Both the position numbers and the translations under genes were made by a program. The notes under the pieces were generated by a model, which was not told the DNA's origin, made no database searches, and saw nothing but the letters and a program-made list of their open reading frames with translations. This document shows positions 1 through 7,215 of a DNA stretch of 18,795 nt, piece by piece. The stretch's first letter is position 1; the number at the start of each line of letters is the position of its first letter. The stretch is from an archaeon (GTDB lineage: Archaea; Thermoproteota; QMWL01), in the NCBI GenBank assembly GCA_003661605.2, contig QMWL02000008.1, positions 1-18,795 of the forward strand. The letters are read 5' to 3'.

Positions 1-1
1 C

Positions 2-1180
2 TTGGACCTCGTTGAAGCAGTATTTCAGCAAGCGCTTGCTACGCGCTCCCTCTTCAAACGCCGAGAGGTTTTGCTCCCTGATTATGAGCCTGATTGCATT
101 TTGCACCGTGACGAGGAGCTTCGGGCTTTTGCACAAATCCTTGCACCTGCGCTACGGGGTGATCGGATTCTAAACGCGATGCTTTTCGGGCTTCCTGGAA
201 CGGGGAAAACGGTTGTGGCGCGCTATGTGTTACGCCGTTTTGCTAGTGTTGCTCGAGCGCAGGATCGGAGTGTACGGGTCCTCTACGTTAACTGCCGTGT
301 TGAGGGTAGCGAGTACAAGGTACTAGTGGCCATGTGTCGGGAACTGGGTGTCGACGTTCCGTCAACAGGGTTAGCGAAAGCGGAGCTCTATGCTCGTCTC
401 TTCAGAGCAGTGGACGCTCGAGGAGGTGCTGTGATTGCGGTTCTCGATGAGGTGGATGCGGTTTACCGTCCGGGCGAAAGCCAGCTGCTTTACCTGCTAA
501 CTCGTATGAACGAGTCAACGCGGCGAGGAAAGCTTTCTCTCACGATTATCAGTAACTCGGTAACGTTCAAGGAGCTGATGGATGCGCGTGAGCGTAGTGC
601 GCTGTTTGAGGAAGAGATCTTATTCCACCCCTATACCTTCGAGCAGCTCTACGATATTCTCAAGCACCGTGCAGAGCTCGCTTTTCACGAAGGTGTTGTA
701 CCAGAAGAAACTCTACGCTACTGTGCTGCAATCGCAGCTAAAGAACATGGTGATGCACGACGAGCACTGCACCTCCTTCGTGTTGCGGGAGAGCTGGCGG
801 ACCGCGCTGGCGCGCCTCAGGTCACGCCTCAGCACGTGGATGCAGCGATTGCGGCGATTGATCGGCAGGTTGTTCGGTCTGCGTTGGCTTCTCTTCCTAT
901 TCATGCAAAGCTGGTGCTGCTTGCTGTGGCGCGGCTCTGCTACCAGCGAGGATCAGACCCCACATCAGGGGAAGTGTTCGCGTACTACGCGCGTTTGTGT
1001 AGGGAGCGGGGGCTTCGCCCGAGAAACGAGCGGACGTTCCGCAGCATTGTCGCTAACCTCGACCTGTATGGGCTTGTGACTGCGCGATTGGAGAGCAGGG
1101 GTCGTTATGGGCGTACGCGGCGAATTCATGCGCTTGTTACTCCTGAGGAGGTGGAGGCCGCTCTCTGTAGTGAACGCTAG
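2..1180 (+). CDS. cdc6: Orc1/Cdc6 replication initiator (AAA+ ATPase), possibly 5'-truncated
   Basis: Origin-recognition and helicase-loading AAA+ ATPase. Counting from the TTG at position 2, Walker A is GLPGTGKT (63-70), Walker B is IAVLDEVD (about 145-152), sensor 1 is IISNS (about 182-186), an arginine-finger-like RERS follows (about 196-199), and the sensor 2 helix is GDARRAL (250-256). A winged-helix DNA-binding domain fills about 295-390. The 392 residues are close to the family's usual length, so most of the protein is present. The only visible start is a TTG at the window edge, so the true start may lie upstream and the promoter is missing. The stop codon overlaps the stop of the converging DP1 gene by 4 bp (1177-1180). 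Family assignment is firm; only the 5' end is uncertain. Archaeal origins often sit beside orc1/cdc6, but the flank where ORB repeats would be expected lies outside the window. Confidence 0.93.
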   Translation: MDLVEAVFQQALATRSLFKRREVLLPDYEPDCILHRDEELRAFAQILAPALRGDRILNAMLFGLPGTGKTVVARYVLRRFASVARAQDRSVRVLYVNCRVEGSEYKVLVAMCRELGVDVPSTGLAKAELYARLFRAVDARGGAVIAVLDEVDAVYRPGESQLLYLLTRMNESTRRGKLSLTIISNSVTFKELMDARERSALFEEEILFHPYTFEQLYDILKHRAELAFHEGVVPEETLRYCAAIAAKEHGDARRALHLLRVAGELADRAGAPQVTPQHVDAAIAAIDRQVVRSALASLPIHAKLVLLAVARLCYQRGSDPTSGEVFAYYARLCRERGLRPRNERTFRSIVANLDLYGLVTARLESRGRYGRTRRIHALVTPEEVEAALCSER

Positions 1181-2703
1181 AAGCGTAGGACCCTTGCCTG
1201 AAGAAGGGGGTCACTTAGATCAACTGCTATCGCATACCCTACATCGGGTTGAATGCCGTGACGGCGCTGGTAGCTGCTCGCATCCTGCCAGGCACCTGTT
1301 GCTATACAGCGGATGCCCTGATACTTCGTGACTGCGGCAACGTGTAGATGCCCTACCGCTAGGATGTCTGGAGGCTCTTTAATAACCAGGTAATCCTCCT
1401 TCGTAGGTAGCAAGGGGGTTGCTTCTCCGTAAACTGGTGCAAGGTGACGCTGTGCTAGGATGAGTTGAAGCAAGTTTGGCAAGCATTTGTGGAGCTGGGT
1501 GTATGCGCTACCAGGAACTCTCCCGATCATCGCATCGAGACCCTGACCGTGGTAGAGAAGAATGCGTCGACCTTCAACCTCGACGACGCTGGGGTTACTT
1601 AGCACGACTACGTTCTTTATATCGTAGATCGGCTCGCTTAACTCTCGGAAGGGCGGTACCTGTGGTAGGTAGGGCCAGGTGGCGTCGTGGTTGCCTGGTA
1701 TGACGAATACGGTGATGTCTTGGGGGATGTTCCACAGTAGTGCTGCTGCAGCCGCTTCGTACTGCTTTCTTACATCGTGTATGGCAAGCTCTTTGTCTTG
1801 TCCCTTGTAGATTCCAACGCCGTCCACGAGGTCGCCGACGATGAAGATGTACCGTAAGTTCTCGACGATTTCCCGCTCCTCCGGTGTCACCACTCGTCCG
1901 TTAATCCAATCGACCAATCGTCGCACGAGGTCAGTACGCGCTAGTTTGCTTCCGAAGTGGAAGTCGCCGATGAACAGGGCGTAAACCTTCTGTTTAAGCG
2001 GTTCGCGTAGGCGTGGAGGCAGACCAGGGAAGCGTATGTCCTTAGCGATCATGTACTGTTCGCGGGCTACAAGCTTGATGGCTAGTACCTGGTCTGGTAG
2101 GATCCAATCGTAGGCTTGAGATGGAGTCACTACTTCTTTACGGACGATGACGGTCGCTGCGCTCTCTCGGTCCTCTACCGTAAGAACTGTATAATCAGAG
2201 CGGCGCTTTACCTCCCTAACCATCACTACTGCGTAGAGCCCTTCTTCGTCCCGGTGTCCTTGCTCGTAGAGCCTCCGGATAGAGGCCAGGGGCGTTGCTG
2301 CAATCCGGTGCTCGGTAGCGATGATTTGCGCTAGCTGCGTGTACCTGCTCTGAAAGTACCGTACGAAGGCGTCTCCTGTTCCCTCCACTCGCCCTACGGT
2401 GGTGAGGTTTACGACTATGGAGTATCGCGGTTTGTGCTCTTCTCTCCGTACTGCTATGGGGCGCGGCTGTTGGGGTTCTTTCCTCGCGGCAAGCTCTGCT
2501 CCGCTAGCCTCTAGGAGGTCTTTGCTGAGGAACAGCGGGCGCGGTGTTTGCTGCTCTGCTAACTGGATCATACGCTGTACTGCTGCATGTACGGCATCCG
2601 GGGGCATCGTGCGGAGGTGTGCAACAACTTCCGCTGTGAGCTTGAATCCCCTTTCTTCCGCTAGGGCTATTGCCTCTGCTAGGTGTTTAGGGAGCGCGCT
2701 CAT
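1177..2703 (-). CDS. polB: DNA polymerase D small subunit DP1 (proofreading 3'-5' exonuclease)
   Basis: Small subunit of the replicative family D polymerase (polB in archaeal nomenclature, unrelated to family B). It has a helical N-terminal region (1-50), a linker, an OB-fold stretch (about 155-235) and a calcineurin-like phosphoesterase domain (241-508). The metal-binding set looks complete: GDFHFG (D247, H249), GDLVDG (D291), GNHD (N338), YHG (H385) and GHLH (H452, H454). The exonuclease is therefore predicted to be active, unlike eukaryotic B-subunits, which have lost these residues. The length of 508 fits the shorter DP1 forms. The ATG at 2703 overlaps the stop of the DUF429 gene upstream by 4 bp (ATGA), so it is the last gene of an operon and probably translationally coupled. 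Its partner DP2 lies about 4.5 kb away on the same strand (7216-10854). Confidence 0.95.
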   Translation of the reverse strand: MSALPKHLAEAIALAEERGFKLTAEVVAHLRTMPPDAVHAAVQRMIQLAEQQTPRPLFLSKDLLEASGAELAARKEPQQPRPIAVRREEHKPRYSIVVNLTTVGRVEGTGDAFVRYFQSRYTQLAQIIATEHRIAATPLASIRRLYEQGHRDEEGLYAVVMVREVKRRSDYTVLTVEDRESAATVIVRKEVVTPSQAYDWILPDQVLAIKLVAREQYMIAKDIRFPGLPPRLREPLKQKVYALFIGDFHFGSKLARTDLVRRLVDWINGRVVTPEEREIVENLRYIFIVGDLVDGVGIYKGQDKELAIHDVRKQYEAAAAALLWNIPQDITVFVIPGNHDATWPYLPQVPPFRELSEPIYDIKNVVVLSNPSVVEVEGRRILLYHGQGLDAMIGRVPGSAYTQLHKCLPNLLQLILAQRHLAPVYGEATPLLPTKEDYLVIKEPPDILAVGHLHVAAVTKYQGIRCIATGAWQDASSYQRRHGIQPDVGYAIAVDLSDPLLQARVLRF

Positions 2704-3266
2704 CGTGGTCTCGGTAGAACGATTACACCGTCTTCAGCACGCACCTCTTCGAACTCGCCTCTTACATAGAATGCTGCTGTAATAGCTGCGAGTAGGGCGT
2801 CTAAGTCGTCACGACTGAGGCTTTGCCACGATGTGCTCAGCTCATAGCCAGATAGCATTCTACGGAGTAGGGTTTGTTTATCTCGAGCACCGAGCGCTTT
2901 CGCTGACGAAGTAGGGTGGACCTCGATTACCTCGATCCCTCTTTCCTGGAATTGCTGCTTTAGCCGTATTCCTCGCAGGGTTAGGGATTGCATTGATCGT
3001 ATGAGTGGAGGGAGCACTCTGTATCCTCGCTGTAGCATCATGCGGTCTACTTGCCTGATGACTCCCTTCTCTGGAAGCGTGAGTGGCGCATCGATTGCAA
3101 CAACACGCGGTGCACAGCGTTCAACGACTTCAATAACCGCACGGTCCTCCCTAACGCGGTGTAGCGCCGCTCTTCTTCCTAGGATGTGCGCTATGCTAGA
3201 CGCGCGTGTGCTCGTTCCCGTTAGATCAATCCCCACTACGCTAAACGAAAGCGGCGGCAGCCTCAT
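2700..3266 (-). CDS. DUF429 family predicted nuclease (RNase H-like fold)
   Basis: A 188-residue protein with the signature layout of the DUF429 family, which is predicted to adopt an RNase H-like nuclease fold; I know of no biochemical function. Visible landmarks are VGIDLTG (11-17), with the first acidic residue on beta-1, AIDAPLTLP (57-65), RSMQSLTLRGIRLK (about 90-103), the EVIEVHPTSSAKALG block (112-126) and a terminal DDLDALLAAITA helix (about 152-163) carrying further acidic residues. It is joined by 4-bp ATGA overlaps on both sides: upstream to the winged-helix protein and downstream to DP1. Co-transcription with a replicative polymerase subunit hints at a DNA or RNA processing role, but that is inference. 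Nothing looks truncated. The family call is good; the substrate is unknown. Confidence 0.82.
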   Translation of the reverse strand: MRLPPLSFSVVGIDLTGTSTRASSIAHILGRRAALHRVREDRAVIEVVERCAPRVVAIDAPLTLPEKGVIRQVDRMMLQRGYRVLPPLIRSMQSLTLRGIRLKQQFQERGIEVIEVHPTSSAKALGARDKQTLLRRMLSGYELSTSWQSLSRDDLDALLAAITAAFYVRGEFEEVRAEDGVIVLPRPR

Positions 3267-3859
3267 TCCTCTATAATATAGTAAAGTATACGTCTTCCCT
3301 CCTGCCGTCGTGCCACCAGCCTCATACGACAGAGCTTGGAGAGTGTCCGGCTCACGTGCTCTCTGCTTTTGCCTAAGCGCTCCGCGATCTCTTGTGCGCT
3401 CAGCGGCTGTTCTGATTTCAGGATTTCAAGGATGTGTTGCTGGGTGCTGGTCAGCCGTGGTGGTAGGTGGCTACGAGGGTAGATTTCACCATAGCTGGCG
3501 TGCCGTAGTAGAAACACCACTTGTTCCTCCACTCTGTCCATCTTTCTACGCAGCTCGGCTAACTCCTCTTCAGCGCGCTGCATGTTCTCTTTCTGTTGCT
3601 TAGCAATTTCTGAGACGCGCTGTTGAACGTCGTTAACTCTTTGCTCAAGTTCCTCCATCCGCTGTGCGGTGTCTGTTGTTACTCCTGCAGCCATGGCATA
3701 GATCTCGTCTACACGCTCCTCGAGTTGCTGCTGGCGTGCTTCGAGGCGCTTTATCTGAGCTTGAACTGTGAGTACTTCCTGATAAAGCGCTTCTATCAGG
3801 TTTTTTAACAACCGATCTTTAATCCGTAGACGAGGAAGCGCTTCTTGAAACTTGCTCAC
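3263..3859 (-). CDS. Coiled-coil protein with C-terminal winged-helix DNA-binding domain
   Basis: A 198-residue protein in two parts. Residues about 25-118 form a long heptad-rich, Glu/Gln/Lys/Arg-rich coiled coil. Residues about 130-198 form a winged helix of the ArsR/MarR type: TSTQQHILEILKSEQPLSAQEIAERLGKSREHVSRTLSKL, then a basic wing (ARRQEGRRILYYI), is the typical order, given here in two halves of one domain. The predicted role is a dimeric or oligomeric DNA-binding regulator or nucleoid-associated factor; no ligand domain is visible. The start is GTG at 3859, nine nucleotides after the hypF stop. The 3' end overlaps the DUF429 start by 4 bp. It could regulate this operon or act with DP1/DUF429 on DNA. 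The domain call is firm; the function is open. Confidence 0.8.
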   Translation of the reverse strand: MSKFQEALPRLRIKDRLLKNLIEALYQEVLTVQAQIKRLEARQQQLEERVDEIYAMAAGVTTDTAQRMEELEQRVNDVQQRVSEIAKQQKENMQRAEEELAELRRKMDRVEEQVVFLLRHASYGEIYPRSHLPPRLTSTQQHILEILKSEQPLSAQEIAERLGKSREHVSRTLSKLCRMRLVARRQEGRRILYYIIEE

Positions 3860-3868
3860 CCTGTTATG

Positions 3869-6187
3869 CTACTCGTCGCTAAAGACCGTTGCGAGTGCCG
3901 CGATTGCTTGTCCTACTGCTATTCCTCCGTCGCCCGGCGGCGTGTGCTTGTGCTCTATAGGGCGGTAGCCAAGACGCTTCACCGTTTTTCGCCACGCTGC
4001 GTAAAAGATTCCGTTATAGGCGACACCGCCGCTCAACCCAACGTGTTTCACCTGCTGCTCTGCCGCTACCTCACATGCCACCTCTGCAAAAACGCGCCCT
4101 AAGTTCCACAGTACTGATGCTGCTATGATTCCCCTGCTAAACCTCTGCACCATAGACACTACCTGATCGAAGAGCGCTGCGGTATCGATGATGCGTTTGC
4201 CCTCCTTACATGCAACAGGGATGCTCATCGGCTCTGGTCGATAACTTCCTGCTACGGCCTCCAGCCTGATCGCAGGCTCTCCACGGTAGCTTCGCAAGCT
4301 ACAGATATCTAAGAAGGCTGATACTGCGTCGAGCAATCGACCGCAACTAGAGCAGGGTACACACTCCATCTCTACCTCGAGCATTCGCAGTACTAGGTGG
4401 AGCTCCTTCTCACCGCCGGGTAGAAGATTTCTTGCGCGCGAGCCTACTTCGTTCAGAACCCTCTCCGCCCCTCCTAACATCCATAGGAGTGCAGCTGCAA
4501 TACGACCCGGATGGCGTGCTGCAGCATCCCCGCCTGGAAGTGGGAAGTATGCTAAATGCCCTGTGCGGTTATAGCTCCTATAACTAGTTAGTGTTAGAAC
4601 TTCACCCCCCCATGCCGCACCATCTTCTCCGTAACCAAATCCGTCGACAACAACGACGACTGCCTCGCGTATACCGCTCTCTGCAAGTAGAGTTGCTGCG
4701 TGTGCGTGATGGTGCTGGATTGCTACAAGAGAAGCACTGTACTGCTCTGATAGGCGTTCCGCTACTTTCCGACTCGGAAACTGCGGGTGCTTGTCGCAAG
4801 CAACAACATCTACTTTTTGCACTCCGAGCAAGTCTATCATTCGCTCGATCGAGAACTCGAGGTAGGATACCGCTTCAGCAGTATCGCAATCACCGATAAA
4901 CTGTGTAGGATAGGCGTACTCCCCTCTTACAACCGCCGCCGCGTTCTCCTCTTCTGCACCTACGCCGATTGCGATGCCTGTGCTCTTCACCGAAACCGGA
5001 ATTGCTTCAGGGACGAAACCTCTGGATCTTCTAATAAGTGCAGTTCTACACCTATCGGCTCTCAGCACGCTATCGTCGCAAGGCGTCACAATCTCTCTAT
5101 CATGGACTAGAAGATAGTCTGCAAGTCCGCGAAGCGCTCTTAGGGCTTTTAGATTATCCGATAGAATCGGGTGCTGAGGCGGGTTTCCGCTAGTGGCGAT
5201 AAGCGCAGGGTCTGATATATGTTCGAACAGCGCTAGATGTACGGGTGCGTAAGGCAACATCACACCAATACGATCGAGACCAGGTGCTACAAGCTCGGAT
5301 AGTGGAAACGGCTGTCGTTTACGTAAAAGGACGATAGGTCTTCTCCATGAGGTTAGTGCACGCAATTCGTCGATGCTTGCTTCCGCAAACGTGCGTACTG
5401 CTGCTACAGATGGCGCTACTACGGCGAAGGGCTTTCTGGGGCGGCGCTTCCGCGCTCTGAGCTTTCGAACGACTTCATCATCGGTCGATCGGCAAACAAG
5501 GTGGAACCCTCCAATCCCTTTCACTGCGATTATGGCTCCCTCCATGATGAGCTTCGCGGCTACGGCAATGGGGTCGTCGGCTTCTAATACCTCGCCTCTC
5601 GGTTCCACAAGCCAGTATTGTGGACCGCAGTTTCTACACAGCGTACCCTCCGCCCAAAACCGCCGATTCTTTATGTCGTGAAACTCCAAGCTACAGAGAT
5701 CGCATAGGGGAAATGCTATGTTTACGGTATACTGTCGGTGATAGGGAACGTTGAATAGTATGGTAAAGCGAGGTCCACATACTGCGCAGTTTACGAAGGT
5801 GTAGCCGCGATATCTCGAGTCCCCCCAGTAGAAGTCGCGGGCACACTCCTTACACACACCAACATCAGGTATTACAGGAGTTGTTGGTACGCCTGCTTTA
5901 TCCTCTGAGACAGCTATCCTTAGGTCTCCTAGACCCTTAGCGGGTCCTGCGATTTTCGCATCAAAGAACTCATAGTCGACGATTTCGGGCTTTCTCTCGC
6001 GTAGAGTGGAGAAGAACTCTCGGACAGCTGAAACAGGACCTTCGATGGTTATCCGAACGCTTCCATCTGCGAGGTTCTCAAAAGTTCCTTTTAACCCGAG
6101 GTTAGCTGCTACTCTGAGCACAAAGGGGCGAAACCCAACCCCCTGAACACGCCCCTTGCATATAACAACGCCTCTCACAGCAGTCAC
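3869..6187 (-). CDS. hypF: Carbamoyltransferase HypF ([NiFe]-hydrogenase maturation)
   Basis: HypF makes the thiocarbamate on HypE from carbamoyl phosphate and ATP, the source of the cyanide ligands of the [NiFe] site. All domains are in order in 772 residues, the normal length. There is an acylphosphatase domain (about 5-92) with GRVQGVGFRPF at 12-22. A double zinc-finger block follows, with CKEC (112-115), CAVC (134-137), CDLC (162-165) and CRNC (184-187). Next come a YrdC-like domain (about 200-385) including KGIGGFHLVCR and KRRPRKPFAV, and a Kae1-like domain (about 400-772) with HHHAHAA (492-498), DGFGYGEDGAAWGGE and the terminal DGGIAVGQA. The GTG start at 6187 is supported by a TATA-like box 25 bp upstream, implying a leaderless mRNA. 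No other hyp or hydrogenase gene is in the window. It heads the minus-strand run that ends in DP1. Confidence 0.96.
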   Translation of the reverse strand: MTAVRGVVICKGRVQGVGFRPFVLRVAANLGLKGTFENLADGSVRITIEGPVSAVREFFSTLRERKPEIVDYEFFDAKIAGPAKGLGDLRIAVSEDKAGVPTTPVIPDVGVCKECARDFYWGDSRYRGYTFVNCAVCGPRFTILFNVPYHRQYTVNIAFPLCDLCSLEFHDIKNRRFWAEGTLCRNCGPQYWLVEPRGEVLEADDPIAVAAKLIMEGAIIAVKGIGGFHLVCRSTDDEVVRKLRARKRRPRKPFAVVAPSVAAVRTFAEASIDELRALTSWRRPIVLLRKRQPFPLSELVAPGLDRIGVMLPYAPVHLALFEHISDPALIATSGNPPQHPILSDNLKALRALRGLADYLLVHDREIVTPCDDSVLRADRCRTALIRRSRGFVPEAIPVSVKSTGIAIGVGAEEENAAAVVRGEYAYPTQFIGDCDTAEAVSYLEFSIERMIDLLGVQKVDVVACDKHPQFPSRKVAERLSEQYSASLVAIQHHHAHAATLLAESGIREAVVVVVDGFGYGEDGAAWGGEVLTLTSYRSYNRTGHLAYFPLPGGDAAARHPGRIAAALLWMLGGAERVLNEVGSRARNLLPGGEKELHLVLRMLEVEMECVPCSSCGRLLDAVSAFLDICSLRSYRGEPAIRLEAVAGSYRPEPMSIPVACKEGKRIIDTAALFDQVVSMVQRFSRGIIAASVLWNLGRVFAEVACEVAAEQQVKHVGLSGGVAYNGIFYAAWRKTVKRLGYRPIEHKHTPPGDGGIAVGQAIAALATVFSDE

Positions 6188-6378
6188 GCGAGCGTCACAG
6201 CACTCCTGCTTTATGCTGTGCTATAGATCACATGATGTCACATACTGATCCATCACCTAGAGAAGCGCGCTTCCATCAGGCTTATTGTAGCTTTGCACGA
6301 GATCTCGCTGTCGTAAACATCGGGCTAAGCCTTGTGCGGCACATTAGCCTCCATCTGTGATACATGTGACGGTCCTAA
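6188..6378. other. Intergenic gap between hypF and the 172-aa gene; only a doubtful 42-codon ORF
   Basis: This is the longest gene-poor stretch in the window (191 bp). It holds the hypF TATA-like box, a perfect 12-bp palindrome GAAGCGCGCTTC at 6262-6273, and five copies of TCACA/TGTGA, with a sixth across the downstream stop codon (6195, 6228, 6238, 6356, 6365, 6379). A plus-strand reading frame runs from ATG at 6232 to TGA at 6358-6360, encoding 42 residues. It has no ribosome-binding site and no recognisable sequence, so I do not call it a gene. I found no tRNA, convincing C/D-box RNA or terminator hairpin. Confidence 0.5.
6209..6216 (-). promoter_or_regulatory. TATA-like box of hypF
   Basis: Read on the minus strand, this is GCATAAAG, centred about 25 bp before the GTG start at 6187. 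That is the spacing expected between an archaeal TATA box and the transcription start. It implies transcription starting at or next to the start codon (leaderless) and supports the chosen GTG. Confidence 0.5.
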
Positions 6379-6897
6379 TCACACTATGCGAAGAAGTCTT
6401 TGGATAATTGTAGAGAGGCGCTGCCTCATCTCATCAGGGTCTTGTTCTTCCACCGCTTCCATTTCCTCCATGACCTCACGTAATGTCACACCGACGCCCC
6501 TTGCACGTATCAACGTATCTGGATCTAATAACCCTAGGTAGCTTAGAAGCACTATTGTTGCAACTGATCTTAACACGTTTCTTCTTGCTTGTTGAAGCGT
6601 GCGGACAAAGGCACCTTTCGACAGTGAAGCTTTTTCGCCTCTGAGCTTCATCAGCGCCAATCTAATGTTTTTCTTAAATTCTATTGATTTATTTTCTAAC
6701 ATTTCTGCATGATAAATTACTAATGTTTCTAGCTGTGGTTTCGTCAGCGTCGTCCTTGGTAGGAGCGCTTTCACGATAGGATCATCAAGGACTTTCGTGA
6801 GCCACTTCACCAACTCTTCGCTAAGTACACGATCCATCGCCTCTCTTTGGAATACGGTTTTGTATAACAGTTGCGCGTACATGTTTTTGCGCGGCAT
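6379..6897 (-). CDS. Conserved-looking archaeal hypothetical protein, all-helical
   Basis: I cannot name this 172-residue protein. It is rich in predicted helix and basic in the centre. The core, KGAFVRTLQQARRNVLRSVA (about 94-113) followed by TIVLLSYLGLLD, looks like a compact helical DNA- or nucleotide-binding segment; I have a vague memory of similar cores in other TACK archaea but cannot verify it. The C-terminal third is acidic (EEMEAVEEQDPDEMRQR). No signal peptide or clear membrane span is seen; the hydrophobic VATIVLLSYLGLL run is probably a buried helix. The start is ATG at 6897, only 12 bp from the divergent MazG start. An alternative ATG at 6882 would fit a minus-strand GTATATC box at 6913-6919 better. 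The gene is probably monocistronic, followed by the 191-bp gap. Confidence 0.72.
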   Translation of the reverse strand: MPRKNMYAQLLYKTVFQREAMDRVLSEELVKWLTKVLDDPIVKALLPRTTLTKPQLETLVIYHAEMLENKSIEFKKNIRLALMKLRGEKASLSKGAFVRTLQQARRNVLRSVATIVLLSYLGLLDPDTLIRARGVGVTLREVMEEMEAVEEQDPDEMRQRLSTIIQRLLRIV

Positions 6898-6907
6898 GCA
6901 ACCGCGC
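6889..6907. promoter_or_regulatory. Inverted repeat in the divergent start region (candidate operator)
   Basis: GCGCGG (6889-6894) and CCGCGC (6902-6907) form a 6-bp inverted repeat around a 7-nt centre. It covers the ATG of the minus-strand 172-aa gene and ends two bases before the ATG of the plus-strand MazG gene. Its position would allow one protein to control both starts, or an RNA hairpin to form in the mazG leader. The region is GC-rich, so chance is possible. Confidence 0.3.
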
Positions 6908-6909
6908 GG

Positions 6910-7200
6910 ATGGATATACGCGAGTTCCAGAAACTCATGCTAAGGATCTACGGAGATCGGGATCTTGAGAGAGGTGTTTTGAAAACAGCGCTCTGGCTCG
7001 TTGAGGCGGTAGGAGAGCTTATGGCAGCAGTGCGCGACGGTGATCGAGAAAAGATGGAAGTGGAGTTTGCAGACGTATTTGCGTGGTTGTGCTCTCTTGC
7101 TAATCTAGTTGATATTGATTTAGAAGATGTATCCATAAAACGATATAGAGGTCAATGTCCTAAGTGCGGGCATACACCTTGCCGCTGTCCTTTCAGGTGA
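6910..7200 (+). CDS. MazG-like nucleotide pyrophosphohydrolase with C-terminal zinc knuckle
   Basis: A small all-alpha NTP pyrophosphatase of 96 residues, predicted to hydrolyse (d)NTPs, perhaps non-canonical ones, to NMP and pyrophosphate. The metal-binding motif is present: ExxE at 32-35 (EAVGE, in helix LVEAVGELMAAV) and ExxD at 52-55 (EFADVFAWL). The C-terminus carries four cysteines (C83, C86, C91, C93, in CPKCGHTPCRC), a small zinc-binding tail also seen in some archaeal single-domain MazG proteins. I chose the ATG at 6910; a TTG at 6871 would overlap the divergent gene and add a non-family leader. A GTATAAC box at 6862-6868 could start a transcript about 20 nt before the ATG. It converges on the DP2 gene with a 15-bp gap. 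It would suit house-cleaning of nucleotide pools near a replication locus, but that link is inferred. Confidence 0.85.
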   Translation: MDIREFQKLMLRIYGDRDLERGVLKTALWLVEAVGELMAAVRDGDREKMEVEFADVFAWLCSLANLVDIDLEDVSIKRYRGQCPKCGHTPCRCPFR

Positions 7201-7215
7201 TTCTACCTTGCGCTT

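Noticed and set aside
582..1079. 165-codon plus-strand ORF within orc1/cdc6
   Set aside because: Different frame of a gene with clear AAA+ motifs; the translation is low-complexity and shows no domain.
2399..2782. 127-codon plus-strand ORF opposite DP1 and DUF429
   Set aside because: Crosses the overlap of two well-supported genes on the other strand; no family features.
6188..6378. tRNA, C/D-box RNA or replication origin in the intergenic gap
   Set aside because: No cloverleaf or T-loop consensus; the C-box-like ATGATG words lack correctly spaced D boxes; no ORB-like repeats or long AT-rich element.
6871..6909. TTG-initiated extension of the MazG-like protein
   Set aside because: It overlaps the divergent gene start and adds 13 non-family residues; the ATG at 6910 begins at the usual MazG N-terminus.
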